A stretch of 64,000 nucleotides of DNA from Sapria himalayana (GCA_029783825.1 JAREIK010001718.1:2050898-2114897), one strand, 5' to 3'; counted from the stretch's first letter, positions 46,800-59,672 are shown. The notes: a model not told the origin generated them from the letters alone. A program made the numbers and translations.

Positions 46800-48210
46800 A
46801 TCTTAGAATACAAATTGGAGTGGTTTTAGTGACATCTGACATTTTGACTAGTCAATATGGTTATTCATTCATATGCATTACAGCCCACTTTTATGATTCT
46901 AAGTAAAAATTAAATAAAAAAATATTAGGGTCTTGTGAGATTGTTTATCCTCATGATGGCCCCATTGTATATGAGTATATGTTGAGGGTCTTTAAAAATT
47001 ATGAAATACAAAATAAAATATTTGGCATGACATTTGATAATATATTAAATAATGGTGTCATTATAAGTATATTCATAAAAACTATTAGAGATTGTACCTT
47101 AGGTGAGATTTTTCACATTAAGCGTTTGTATTATATAATAAAACTAATAATGTGTGTCATCTTAACAATAATTTTTTCTTCATTAGAACATATATGAAAT
47201 GTACAAAAATATATTAAACACCTAGCATTTTACAATAGTTTTATAGTCTATGTAAGTTAGCAAGCATAAAAGATTTCAAATGAATATCAGATACCATTAT
47301 AACTATTCATACCTTATGTTAGATTTATGTGTTGGCCACTAATATGTGGTATCTCACTACCTTAATAATTAAATAGTGAAATAATAATTAATGAATCAAA
47401 TTATGACAAATGAATTTCATTTTTAAAATTTTTAAATTTTTTTTATGATATGATGAAAATATATTCATCTGTATACACTTTCAATATATGTATTCCATAT
47501 GGGTATATATATAATATTAGTAAGCCTCATTGATAAATATAAAGTACACCCATATTTTTTTGTCATGGCTTTTGACATTAAAATAAAATATTTAAAATAC
47601 CAATCTTTTATTCTATATTTTTTATTATTTGGATGTATATATGAATCCATGGATTAATGTAGAAGGAGTAGAAAATATCATCAAATATATATCCACTTAC
47701 AAGATTCAACCATAATATTCAGACGATTTGATTTCTTCATTATTAGATCATAACTTTAAATATTTTGAAAATAAGTATGTTAGGTTTAGCTAGCCTCTGA
47801 GTATAGAGATTGACATCATATTTAGAGACTAACTTTTTGATTAGTTAGCTAAAGGTAAATGATGGGGAGGTCCGTTGAATAGGATTGAATTGTTGAAATA
47901 CTTGGAAATTGATTGTTGTTCCATTTTATCTCGAAGTGATATGAAAAATTTGACATGTTGAGTTGGTGGAAATCATATGAATACGTCTTTTCCATGGTAT
48001 CTATAAAGATGAATGATCTATTGAACCCTTCGATGTCTAGCATAACATCGGTGTCTACTTTTTCTATAGCTATAAATTTAATTTTGAATAAGACCACACT
48101 ATGACTAGATACCATTAAAGTTGTCATGCTTAAAAGATTAGGAAGATTCACATATGAGTCTTCAAGGTAAAATGGAATACTTGTAAGTGGATAATGACAC
48201 AAAAAATGTG
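46800..48210 (+). pseudogene. hAT superfamily transposase, broken
   Basis: Plus-strand blocks follow the usual hAT order. At 46813 on: SDILTSQYGYSFICITAHFY-like wording, KLNKKILGSCEIVYPHDGP, FKNYEIQNKIFGMTFDNILN, NGVIISIFIKT and LGEIFHIKRLYYIIKLIM. These correspond to the TSDLWTS, CLTAHF, DNAS.N and GGEFFHVRC.AHI.NLIV segments of the RNase H-like core. Near 47560 a block resembles the LAIA..LDPRYK region. At 47950-48180 FDMLSWWKSYEYVF, SIKMNDLLNPSMSSITSVST and FSIAINLILNKTTL match the C-terminal dimerisation domain (WWK, VASESAFS, GGRVLD region). Stops, at least one frameshift and degraded catalytic wording make it inactive. No termini were found. Confidence 0.82.
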
Positions 48211-48423
48211 ATGATATAGAGACCATGAGCTATAACGAACTGAACTAGATGTAATGACATTGGATTAAAGTGTATTGCTTTATTTTTTTTTACTTAGAAT
48301 TATATTTTCAAACATGAGTAAATTTTTTTAATGTTTTTTTACATATGATATTAATGACACTTATAATGTAGTTTACATTAAAATAAATTTTGTTTTTTTT
48401 ATTTTATATACATAGTATTAATA

Positions 48424-48446
48424 CACACACACACACACGCACACAC
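48424..48446. repeat. (AC)n microsatellite
   Basis: An ACACACACACACACGCACAC run in AT-rich intergenic sequence, between the hAT remnant and an Athila-like LTR. Confidence 0.9.
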
Positions 48447-48544
48447 TAAATGTAACTATTTAATTTATTAATTTTAAAGAAGCAAGCATGTTGCCAGCCT
48501 AGCTACATATGCATGTGTTAACCATTATGGCTAACTATTATAGT

Positions 48545-51150
48545 TTCAAAACTTGTTGTTTGTAGTACAACATCAAAAGTTCATTAGATCATTGAATAAG
48601 TTCAATGAAAATACATGAATTGTATGATCAAATTTGACCAACTAATTTTAAATTCATTATCACATAAGTTGAGAAGATAAACTTGGGCCTCGGATAAATA
48701 CTTAGACTCTATGATTGGTTTACTTCCATTTGAATAATGAGTTATATTTAATATTGAGACCAATATTATGTATGATTGTTGAATGAAGAGTATAGTGAAT
48801 TAAATTCCCTCTTTTCCCCCTTGGAATATAAGGTAGTTATTAACATTGGAGTTTGGACTATCCTAGATGTGTCAAATGGGTTGTGCCATGTTGACGTGGC
48901 CCATTTTTTAAGGCATCGTCATGCCGATGTGTCGTATCAGACATGGGATGATAAAATTCTCATTTTGTGCCAAGCATGGCACGGTGGTTCGGTCCATCGG
49001 CCTAGCATAGCACGGTGGCATGGCCGTGCAGCACGACCATGCTAGACTGGCCACTCGTTGCTTGAAAATGCAATGGGTGGCTGGATTACATGGCCAACCA
49101 ATTACAATTGGCAAAGTGACAATTATTTTAAAATATTATGACTATCCCATGATGAGGTGGTCTAATTTTTTACCACACCCCATCATGGGCATGTTCTTGG
49201 GGTCTAACTGTTTAAAAAAATTCAGACAACCTGAGTGACCACCCATCGTGCACAATGGGACCCCCATCGGGTGGTCACCGAGGCATGTTTACCATGCCAC
49301 TAGGCTAGGCACACGAGTCGTGCCTAGCCCAGCATGAGGCACGGCTCATGTCGTTCCTCGTGCATCATACTACTGTAAATTGAAGGCTGGCTCTTCTAGA
49401 ATATATATAATAGAATGCTAATAATCATATCTATGCCTTCAGCTTTATGAGCATCATACTCGTGTCAATTAAACTTGTATAAAGTTAGGGTTTCGATACA
49501 TAGGTTTATTTCATGAGGTGAGAATAAAAGGGTTGCAGTTCCTTCAATTCCATTCTCATGAGTATATCTCATAATTTACTTAGCATCATCTATCATAACT
49601 AATATGTATAAATCTATTATGTGTGGAATCCTAATTTTATGTTGTAATTAATATTTGTCTATCATTCAAAACCTAAATATTATTCAATTAAAATTATAAA
49701 TTCATATTTGTCATACACATATACATAAATTAGCTCTAGATCATTAATTAGATTAAATTTGGGGAATATTTAATATGATAAGATTGGAGTATCATCTTAT
49801 CGAATTGAGGATTTCCAATGATAGCCGACATGAGGATCTATGTCTCAAGTGTGGTTACTAATTTATCCTTGCTTATGTTTAGCTTGAATTTATCTCTTTG
49901 GGGGTTGAAATTTATACCCTTCTTGGTGTGGCATGTTCTTCACTTTGAAAGTAAAATATCCCAAGTTTTTTTTTTCAAAAATCTTTAAGACCCCCTTTAG
50001 TATCATTAGGGTCCTGTCAGCATTGTGTGGATTTTGAAGTTAAAAGGCACTATTTTAGGTTGAGATCATTGCTTTGGATTTTCTTTGAACCTTCTCTAGA
50101 CCAAAAAGTCATGATTGCAAGGAAAGTCATAATTGAGGGTTTTCCTCTGAGATAATATTCATGATGAAAAAATAGTCATGACTAAGGTAGCTCCTCTCTC
50201 AAGAACATAAATGTAGCTGCATCTCTAAGATAATGTTACATTCACTGAGAATATGTTACATTGTGAAACATTGTGCCAAATGATTAGTTGAGATGTGACA
50301 CGCAAAGATTGTCATGACTTATTTTTAGAATCATAATCAAGAAAGGTAATCATGACTTCTCAATAGGCATGTACTAGAGTAAACATCTCATGACATTAGA
50401 AGTATCATAACTTTCCACCAAGTCTACCATTTATACTCAAATTTTATCAATATCACTTTTATTCATCTTAATCCATAAAAATCATAGTTTCAAAAAATTC
50501 AACAATTTAAGGCTCATGTTTTGAACAATTACATCACAAATATAATCAGAAGCAACACTAGAATTTGGTATATTGAATAAGAGTAGGAAGAATAAAACAA
50601 CAACAAAAAGAAATAATCAATGCATCAAGATGAAAAAGATAATTAATAGATTAGTCAATCCTTTGCACTAACTTTTTCAGTGGGAAGTATGCTCTAGAAA
50701 GCTCAAATCATGGCATGGATGTGGAAGGTCTCTCTATGTCTCCCTTGTTGCTTGTTGTCCACTCCATGATCGTTGAAATCATATTGCATAATAAGTCTTG
50801 TCCTTCCTGTTGAGTTGAGTGCATCCTCAAAAGAACCTTATGCTTAATACATATTTTTCAAGTTCTCACTATACTTCTCCAAGTTTTTTATCCACATTTT
50901 ATGTTATATTTCATGCTATAATAAATCTTCTTTTCTCTTTATCATCCTTTGTCACTCATTTGTGTTGGATTCATAGAGATTCCCATAAGATTTAACACTT
51001 TCCATCACTCTAATATCCATTCTTTTTATTGTTTCTTTCAAGATCTTTATAACTTACTCCTCGAACTTCTCTTGGGTGGACATGAATAATCTCTCTTTCT
51101 TGTCGAGATGCATTTCCCACAATGCAATGCATTTCTCTAATTTTTCTCCA
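48545..51150 (-). mobile_element. Athila-like element 5: 3' LTR and internal end
   Basis: The low end carries the shared end block (CATCAAAAGTTCATTAGATC, AACTTGGGCCTCGGATAAAT). It is interrupted at 48864 by a GC-rich hAT-type element. Further blocks, TTCAGCTTTATGAGCATCAT (49438) and GATAGCCGACATGAGGATCT (49820), match 30000-30700. The part 50700-51150 (GGATGTGGAAGGTCTCTC, CTTCTCTTGGGTGGACATGA) matches 31020-31500, the post-protease end of element 1. Beyond it an unrelated-phase LTR copy begins, so the rest of this element is lost. Confidence 0.6.
48864..49375. mobile_element. GC-rich hAT-type non-autonomous element, copy 2 (truncated)
   Basis: Left end TAGATGTGTCAAATGGG. The body follows copy 1 closely: CCCATGATGAGGTGG, ACACCCCATCATGGG, GGTCTAACTGTTTAAAAAAA, CCCCCATCGGGTGGTCACC. 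The right end is lost near 49375, so no target duplication can be read. It sits inside an Athila-like LTR. Confidence 0.8.
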
Positions 51151-51179
51151 GTCTCAAACATCATAAAGACCAAACATTG

Positions 51180-53340
51180 ACATGGTTTGTAAGTATTTGT
51201 ACTTTTGGCTTCATAAGTATCATACTCGCATAGTTAATATATGATTTTCTCAAGTTTTATTAGTAGGAACCATAAAAGTAAAAGTATCTTACAAGAGTTA
51301 TCACTGCCTCATGAGTCATAAGATACTCATTCATATCCTAAGGATTACCCATCACTATCCTCCTCGATGATGATGTGACTCTTACACAAAAGGAGAATCT
51401 CTTGGGAGTGTATTCTATATAATGACCATTTGAATCAAGAACTAGTTCTTTTATGATGGGAACAATAGATCGGTATGTGAAAGCATTAACACTGTTGGTT
51501 TCATGCGTAGGTGTAGCATACTCATGATGATTACCATATTAAATTTTAGGTTTCAACATATAAGTTAATCTTATGCATCATAATTGGAAGGGCTATCACT
51601 TTTTTCCTATCATATACTTGAGTGAGCCTCATGGTTTACATGTCACTATCTACAAGACAGTCTCACTTAAACTTACCAATAGTCAAAACTTTTTTTCAAG
51701 CTTTATTTAAACACCATTCATTAATATCCATAACATAAAATAAAACAAATTCATTCATTCATTCATTAAAAACAAAAGTCACATTACATGTCTCAATTTA
51801 CACAAACCCTAGAGCCATGCTAGTTTGGTACAAACTCTCAAATATACCCTGGAGAAGAGGGGGTTGAAAGTTGTGCCACCCAACTCTAGAGATTAACATT
51901 AATCTTGCAACCCTTGCTTGCTTGTAGAATGCCTAGAGAGTATGAAATTTATCCATAGTATTCGATAGTTATCAAGGCTTTTCTTGTTGCGTGATGAAGA
52001 AGAAGAAAAAAATGAAAGATCTACTTGGAATTTCTATATATTCCACATTATACTTAGGTGACCCTACATTACTCAGAGTAGGAAATCCTAGCTTTCAAAT
52101 GTTAAAACTTTGGACCTCATCTCTTTGGCTTGAGGTTCTGACTCTAGAAAATAGTCATAACTATGATATGCATCTTGATATTTCTTTAACACAAAGTTAT
52201 AGTACTGGAAATGATCACAACTTGGACCTAATGTCTTTATAACATAAATTTATGACACTATGAAGTAGCCATGACTTCAAACAATCATCTTGTCATCCAT
52301 AAAAGATCATAGCAATGGGAAATGGCCACAACATGGTGGGTGACTTCTAATTTTTTTATAATTCATGATTCCATGTAGAAGCTAATATATTGCCAATAGT
52401 CTTTCTTGAGTTTTATATGGTCATTGCACTGAGAAATAAATATTGTGCTGAGAGGGTCTTTCATGTGTTGGCTATGAGGGTGTAGTTGGTAAATGGCTGC
52501 AACATTAATTTTCCTATCATATCTCTCAAGTGTCTGTGGCACTATGGGTAGTTTTATGGTACCAACCTTCTCTTCTCTCATATATCATATTACCATAGCA
52601 ATGCTAGGATGTTGCAGCACTAGAAATTAGCATATGCATATAAGTCATGGTTGTGCCTTACTTTGAGGGAAAGAGTCACATCCTTTGAAATGATCATTCA
52701 AGTAATATCTGATATAATATTTAGTATCCTAAAAATCATGGCTCTAAATAATTATTGGCTTTGGCCTGATTTATTGCTCTATAATTTTTTATAGCTCAAA
52801 AGTCATGGCTTTAAAAAAATATCATGACTCTGACTTGAGATTGACAAATAATATTAAAGGTAAAGTCATGGTGCTTAGACTTGGTCATGACCTTGAGTAC
52901 CAATGGGGTACTTGATTGATGACACAGAATTAAAGTCGCATCTATTTTAATTTCTTGAGATAAGTATGGCTGCAACTCCATTATTATATCATTGTTACTA
53001 AGAATGTGTCATATAGTAGAGAAATTATGTTAATGAGTTTATAGGATCATAAAATACAATAATTTTATAAACTAATTAGGTATAGTTTCATCTAAGAATA
53101 GATGATAAAACTATGAGAGACTCAATATTATATCGCCTCTGCTAAATACCTCTAAAAACTAATTGATTTCATAATTATTCATCCAAACTCACTAAAAAAA
53201 CATAAGTCTGGAAATCAACTTGTGATATCTCTATTTTTATGTCTACATATTATTATAAACTACCAAATAGTGTAAGAATGTTAGTTAATTTGAACATCAA
53301 ACAAACTCACATATTGAAATAATTGCTCATCCCTGAGTAA
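51180..53340 (-). mobile_element. Athila-like element 3: 3' LTR
   Basis: On the minus strand it starts right after a polypurine tract (TTGGAGGGAGAAG, 53356-53344). It then runs through TTTGTTTGATGTTCAAATTA, TGTAGACATAAAAATAGAGA, CTTGGTCATGACCTTGAGTA with ATGGGGTAC, and CATCTCTTTGGCTTGAGGTT, to TTTGGCTTCATAAGTATCAT near 51215. This is the reverse of the plus-strand LTR order at 39880. The shared end block is missing at the low side. Confidence 0.65.
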
Positions 53341-53343
53341 TAA

Positions 53344-54690
53344 CTTCTCCCTCCAAAAAAACAATATCAAACATCTCAATTCAGTTTTACATGATGGGTA
53401 CATCATCATAATATGGGAATAAATAATAAAAATATAAATTAAGATAGTGATATAGGTGGCCAGTATGATTTCTCTTTAGGATTATACTTTTTAAAGGTGC
53501 AATCCAACATTGAGTGCTCAAAAAGTGGTAGAGAAATGGATGACCTTTTTGAATCTTCCTTCTATGTAGATATCTCATCCAATAGTTTTTCCAAAATGAA
53601 ATAAAAGCCTTCAATCAATGCCCAATCAAATCGAATGTACCTTCCAAATATCTCATTACAAAATATAAGTTTTTTTAGTTTGTATTTCACTTCCTTATTT
53701 CTTCTTTCCAATGACATTCCCTATATGTTGTTTCATTCTTATTAACTTTGTCTCTTTTCTTAATTACACTTTTCCAATCCATCATTGAAGATTGACCATC
53801 TTGTATAACATTCCATATGATTTTGTACTTCTTATCAATCCAATATATGTGTCTCATTCCTTCCTCCAAGATTTGTAGATCTAATCTTCAAACATTTCTT
53901 GCATTATAATAAAAGCTATCTCTATTGATTGAGATATGTTTCTCACATCGCATCATGATTTCAAACCATTTCTACTACAATTATGCATAATAAATGGATC
54001 TCCCTTTTCAGCTATTCCTTTATTCACTTTACACTTCATTGTATATGTTCTACAAAATACAAAATATCTATAAACATACAATCATATGTAGATAAGGAAT
54101 GCTCAATGTGAGTTAGCTTATCTTTTTGTATTTCTCTATTTTCTATCTCTTGTGTGTCAGTCATGGTGAAGGATAGTCGATCTTCCCAAATTGTGGTTGG
54201 TCCTACACTTCAAGTATTAGTTTCTTCCATTTTTTATCTCCTTTTTTTCTATTTACACCTAACAATGTAAGGGAAGACCATTTCTGACACATTGTATCAA
54301 CTTGTTCATCCATAATAACTCTCTTGGTTTAACAAAGTAATAAGAGAATGATATAGTCTTTGCCCAGAAAATTCACTTTCAAGAAATCCAAGAATTAATT
54401 TCTCCAAATTCTTTCCACATAATAATGATACCCAATAAGAATGGCAAATAGTAGAATTACTTTTTGTGGAATAATCATAGAAACATGGAGACTTGATAAT
54501 ATAAATAAGCATATGAAATACAAGAAAATGTTTTTCAACTCCATTAGTTCTTTCCTAATCGAATATCTATATGCATTCTTCGACATCACACTCCATGTGT
54601 TCTTCCCATTCATTAGAAATTTTGTGATAAATAGAAAATCTATTTTCTTATGGAGAGATTTGAAATTTTGTGATAAATAGAGTTGATATT
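53344..54690 (-). other. Athila-like element 3: unidentified coding-like region before the 3' LTR
   Basis: Several short minus-strand frames cluster here: 54613-54395, 54512-54306, 53869-53687 and 53614-53387. Block wording includes MRHIYWIDKKYKIIWNVIQD, GQSSMMDWKSVIKKRD and, in another frame, EHSMLDCTFKKYNPKEKSYW. It lies between the post-pol-like motif (55173-55151) and the polypurine tract, where some Athila elements carry an extra open reading frame (env-like). I do not recognise the protein and cannot say it is env. Stops break it into pieces. Confidence 0.4.
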
Positions 54691-55150
54691 ATAGTCACGA
54701 CTTGATAATTGAAGGTCGTGACTCTATCAGTTAATATTTTTTTTTTGAAATATTATAGTATTATGGCAGCTAGTACCTTCTTGGTCACAGTATTGCATCG
54801 AAGCTAAAACTTTTTCATATAACTTTGATAATTTTCTTCCTTCTATAATAAAAAATTTGTGGCTTTAAAAAACTATCGTGGCTTTGTAATGTAGCTTCTA
54901 TGATACTTTTCCTTGTGTAGCACCAAATTCATTATTCTGAAATATTCTTTTGGCTTTGTCATGTAACTTCTAATGAGTTATTTTTTTTTGTAATAATGAA
55001 GTCACAACTCTAAAAAATTGGCATGACTATAGGCAAACTTTTTAAATAGTAGTTGGTTTGAATATGCTATTTTTTGTGTAAATATGTATATATAATTTTT
55101 ATTTTCACAAAAATTATATTTTCTCACACAAGTAGCAATAAAAATTCTTA

Positions 55151-55173
55151 GGTTGCCTCCCAAGTAGTACTAC
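55151..55173 (-). other. Conserved Athila post-pol-like motif, element 3
   Basis: The minus strand reads GTAGTACTACTTGGGAGGCA followed by ACC, a close match to the short GCGCTACTTGGGAGGCAACC-type stretch that follows pol in Athila elements. The decayed plus-strand equivalent is at 39652-39676. Confidence 0.6.
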
Positions 55174-55473
55174 ATTTAACATAAATAGCTAGACCTTCAT
55201 AACTTATTTTTCTTCATTAGATATCTCCATTGTTCATGCTAGCTTCTAACTATATTGTCCTACTTCTTTCTTTCTCATACTTTTTATATCAGTAGTAAAT
55301 AATGGATGAATGATTTTCTCAATTTCCTCATTCATGAAAATAGTTTGCATTTAGCTCTTCTTGTTTTTTTTTCTCTAGCCTTGACATTGTGAAATGTTAT
55401 AAGCTTTTTCTATTTTTTGTTCACACATCTCAATAATTTTCTCTAATTCAGCCACCAAAATTTTAGGGTTCAC

Positions 55474-55920
55474 TTCATCTTCTTCTTATTGAATAGCTGA
55501 GTCCATATTATTGAGTTTCTCTTCAAGATTTTGTGCTACAACTATCTCCTTACTAGCCATGAAGATTTCATCTTTCACTTCATCATCATCTTCTTCTTCT
55601 TGAATAGTTGAGGCCATATATCCCTGCCATCTTTCACTTCATCTTAGATTTACTCTTTAAGATTTTCTACCATAATTATCCCTATCCTAGCCATGGAGAT
55701 TCTATCATTTACTTCATTTTATTCTTTTTGAATAGTTGAGGCCATATCTCTTAATTTTCCCTTCAAGCTTTTCAATCACAACTATCTCTATATTAGCTAT
55801 GGAGGTTTCATTACTCATTCATTATGTTGTCTTAGAATAATTGATGATGTATCTTCAATATCCTCTCATAGATTTTTAATCATGACCATTGCTACCTTAG
55901 CTATTAAGATTTCTATTACT
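55474..55920 (-). repeat. Four imperfect tandem units of about 110 bp, coding-like and acidic
   Basis: Units start near 55474, 55580, 55714 and 55823. On the minus strand each reads roughly MAS.TIQ then an acidic stretch (EEEDDDEVKDEIFMASKEIV, VAQNLEEKLNNMDSAIQ), with stops in places. It lies in the internal region of Athila-like element 3, where gag and pol would be expected. It may be a repetitive linker or an expanded fragment of an element protein. Confidence 0.7.
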
Positions 55921-56836
55921 TCTTTCTTCTATAGCAACACTGTCTCTTCTCAATTCTCTCATCAATTCTTTAAGTTCAATTGTCCAATAAGTTCCTAAAG
56001 ATGGTTGAGTTCATAACATGACCTCTCCTCATTACTTCCGTATGCTAAGTTTATATAACTATCTTCTAGCTAATAATAGGGTTGATATTATTTTCCATAA
56101 AGTTCATAAAAAATTACTTCCATAAGCATAATAAGTCTCATTGTAATGATGGTTTGGGATGTTCTTGTTCATTTTTGTTGCACAGTTCCCAAAATGAATT
56201 TAATTTACTTAATTTTTATTTCTTAGCTCTTCAATATAATTCATTAGTAAGTCTTGGAAAGATTAGATATACATTATGATTTTGTAGATTGCTAACTAAA
56301 AAGAAAAAAATAAAAAAATACAAACAAAATCAAAAAGGCAACTATTAATGTTAAATTAAGTTAACAAGATTCATTTTGTACATTCGAGAATATTTATCAA
56401 ACTCAATATTATCTAAACTACTAAAAAGAAATTATCATTTTATATAAATAATTATATCAACTAATATTGATTAACCAAACTAAAAATCCTTAAAAATAGT
56501 GAAAAAAGTTATTATAACTTTGTTATGCCTCCTAATTTTATTCATTATGTAATGTCTCAAAAGCTTGTCAATAAAAGTATCTCATCAATAAAGATCTATA
56601 AGTAAATAAGTCATATAAGTAGTAAGGTGGACTTTCATCCCAATATTGATCTCATAGAGATTGTATCAATAGTTTCGTTATTCAAAAAATGAAATAACCC
56701 ATTTTTAGTAAAATGAATAATCATATTGTTATATGATCTTATGTCAATAGTTTTTTATTTAATCTATGTGATTATGTTTAAGTTGTTCGACTTATATTAT
56801 ATGAGACATAGAGTAAAGGTTGGGATATTATGCAAT

Positions 56837-57305
56837 TAGAGGTGTCAAACGGGACGTGCTGGGCTGGCTCGGCCCATTTTTTTCAGGCCTGACTATGCTT
56901 TCGTGTCGAGCTGGGCACGGCACGGTTACTGTACCGTGTCGTGCCATGCCTGGCCCATCACAGTTTTGTGGAGTTCAGCCCAGCATGTGCCCACGGCATG
57001 ATCCGCCGGGTTAGGCCTGGTCGGACCGAACCTTAAATTAAAAAAAAGTAGGATTTCGGCACACCCAAACCCTAAATTAAAAAAAATTAGGATTTCGGCA
57101 TGCTCGAAACCCTAATTTAAAAAAAATTAGTTTCGGCACGGTACCGTACCAACGGGCCACGGTACCGTGCCGGGCAAGGCACGGCACGGCATGATTGTGC
57201 CGTGGTCAGGCACGACACGAGCCCGAGCATGGGAAATTCTTATGTCGGGCCAGTCCAAGCACGGCCAAATCGTGCAGTGCCTCATGCCGGGCCGGGCCAC
57301 CTCTA
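56837..57305. mobile_element. GC-rich hAT-type non-autonomous element, copy 3 (469 bp)
   Basis: Starts TAGAGGTGTCAAACGGG and ends GGGCCGGGCCACCTCTA. The 8-bp target duplication TATGCAAT is perfect on both sides (56829-56836 and 57306-57313), so this is the youngest-looking copy. The body is GC-rich (GGCACGGTACCGTGCC, CACGGCACGGCATGATTG) with three short repeats of AAACCCTAAATTAAAAAAA type at 57035-57130. The open frames at 56820-57014 (+) and 57127-57312 (-) come from its composition and are not genes. Confidence 0.92.
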
Positions 57306-58520
57306 TATGCAATGATTCTTTTCCCTAATAGCATAAGGTAAATATCATCATTGAGCTCATCCTAATTGTGGCCCTCTCATTGATGTCTCCTCAATACATC
57401 AATAATAAGATAATAATTTATCCCAACTCGAGAGTCATTCATATTATATGCACACTTTTATTCTTTGGTCTCAAATATAATAATGACTAAATATTGATAT
57501 GATTTATAAGTATTTAGACTTTTAGTATTGTAAGTGTCATACTTGCACAATTAACATATATTTTTCTCAAGCTTCACTAATAAGAACCATACAAGTAATA
57601 TTAACTCATAAAGATTATCACCACCATGTGAATCATAACATACTCATGCATGTCTTAAGGATTGTCTATTATCATCCTTAATAAAAATGATGCATCTTCC
57701 ACACTAAAGGTGAACTCCTTGAAAGTGTATTATATATAGCATCCATCTAAATTGAGAACTAGCACTTTTAAGATGTGTGCAAAGGATTAGCATATAAAAG
57801 TATTCGTACTTTCTGCTTCATAATTATCATACTCATGATGATTAACATACTCAAATTTTGAGTTTCAATATAGGTTTATCTCATGCATCATAGTTGGAAG
57901 GGCTGTCACTTTCTTCCTACCATATGCATGACTGAGCCTCGTTATTTACCTAGTCACCATCCACCATAACAATCTCACACAAATCTACTAATTTTCAAAA
58001 TCCTAGTTTAAGTTCTAATTTAACACCTTTCATCACTAACTATAACATAAAATAAATCAAACATATTTATTCATAAACTAAAGTCATATCACATATCTCA
58101 ATTTACACAATATATAGACTCATTCTAGTTTAGTACAAATTCCTAAATCCACCCTATATAAGAGGGGTTTGGGTGTCATGTCACTCAACTCTAAAAATTG
58201 GTATTAATCTTGTATCTCTTACTTGCTTGTGTAACCCCTAGAAAGTATGAAATTAGTTTCTAGGGTTTTGTATTATCATGGCTTTACTTATTGTATGAAG
58301 GAGAAGAAAAAAAAATAAGAGATCTACTTGAAATTTTTCTATTTTCCATATTTATACTCGTATAACATTGTATTACTATAAGTTGGGAGGCGTGGCTTTT
58401 AAAAATAAAATCATAACTTCAGCCTTCATCTCTTTGGCTTGAAGTTGCGACTCAAGAAAATAGTAGTGACTCTACTTTACATCTTAATCTTTATGTAACA
58501 TAACGTCGTAGTACTAGCAA

Positions 58521-58937
58521 TAGAGGTATCAACCGGGCCGGCCCGGCCAGGCACGAGGCACGGCACGGCACGGTTCGGCCGTCCCTGGGCCGGCCCGGCA
58601 CAGGAAAATCCCTTGCACGGGTAAGGCACGAGCCATGTCGTGCCTGGCCAGGCACGGTTCGGTGCCCGTGGCACATCATACTGGCACGGGTTTGTCCCGT
58701 GTCCCCCTCGCTTCGCCTCTCCCGCAAAAAAGACCATGGGTCGGGTCTGATTGGACCAGACCCACGGTCCTGGTTTGGCCCGTACGGCCACGCCAGGCCC
58801 AAGCGGGCACAACACGGCATGGCCCCCCGTGCCAGTGGGCTCGTCTTTTTTAAACCATGCTGGGCCTGGCCGGCACGAAAGCACGCCCGTCCTCAAAAAA
58901 ATGGGTTGTCCCGGCCCGGCCCATTTGACACCCTCTA
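58521..58937. mobile_element. GC-rich hAT-type non-autonomous element, copy 4 (417 bp)
   Basis: Starts TAGAGGTATCAACCGGG and ends CCCATTTGACACCCTCTA. Flanks ACTAGCAA and ACGGGCAA match at six of eight positions. The body is strongly GC-rich (GGCCGGCCCGGCC, GGCACGGCACGGCACGG) in a very AT-rich setting. It splits Athila-like LTR sequence. Five overlapping open frames on both strands (58477-58948) reflect GC-rich sequence lacking stops and are rejected as genes. Confidence 0.9.
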
Positions 58938-59672
58938 ACGGGCAATAATCATGTCTTAGGCCTAATGTCTCTATAATACAAAGTCATGGCACTATGATGT
59001 ATCCAATGCTTCATGTCATCATCTTGTCATTCATAAATGGCAATGATGTTGGGACATGGCCATAGTGTGGTGAATAACTTCTCATTTTGTAATAAAATCA
59101 TGGCATTGTGTAGAAGCCACAACTTTGGTAATGGTCTTTCTTTAGGTTTTTAATGGCCATAGTGTTGAGAAATAGCCATGGCACTAAGACTATCTCTTAT
59201 GTGTTGGCCATGGTTGTGGTGCTGAGAAATGGTCACGACACATAATTTTCTCTTCATATCTCTCAAGTATCTACAGCATTGTAGGTAACCATGTCAATAC
59301 CATTCTCTTCTCTTATAATCATATTTTCATGATAGTATAAAGATACCACGACACCAAAAATTAGTCAGCATACAAGTTATGGCTATGCCTTCATTTGAGG
59401 ACAAAAGTTGTGGCCTTGGAAATGACCCTACTCGGATAATATTTTCTATAATTTTTAGTATCTCAAAAGTTATGGCTCTAAATAATTATTATGGATTTAA
59501 CCTAAGTAGTTATGGCTCTATTTTTTTTTTGTAGCTCAAAAGTAATAGCTTTATAAAAAAGCTATGACTCTAACCACAAAAAAAAAAGTTATGACTCTGA
59601 CTTGATACTATCGAGCCATATTAAAAAAAAAGTCATGATACTTTATTTGGCTAGCAAATTGAGCACTAATGA

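Noticed and set aside
47849..48226. A 125-residue minus-strand frame
   Set aside because: The plus strand here reads as the hAT dimerisation domain (FDMLSWWKSYEYVF), so the minus frame is its shadow.
58477..58948. Five overlapping Pro/Arg/Gly-rich frames, plus those at 56820-57014 and 57127-57312
   Set aside because: They lie within GC-rich hAT-type elements. Lack of stops follows from base composition, and they resemble no protein.
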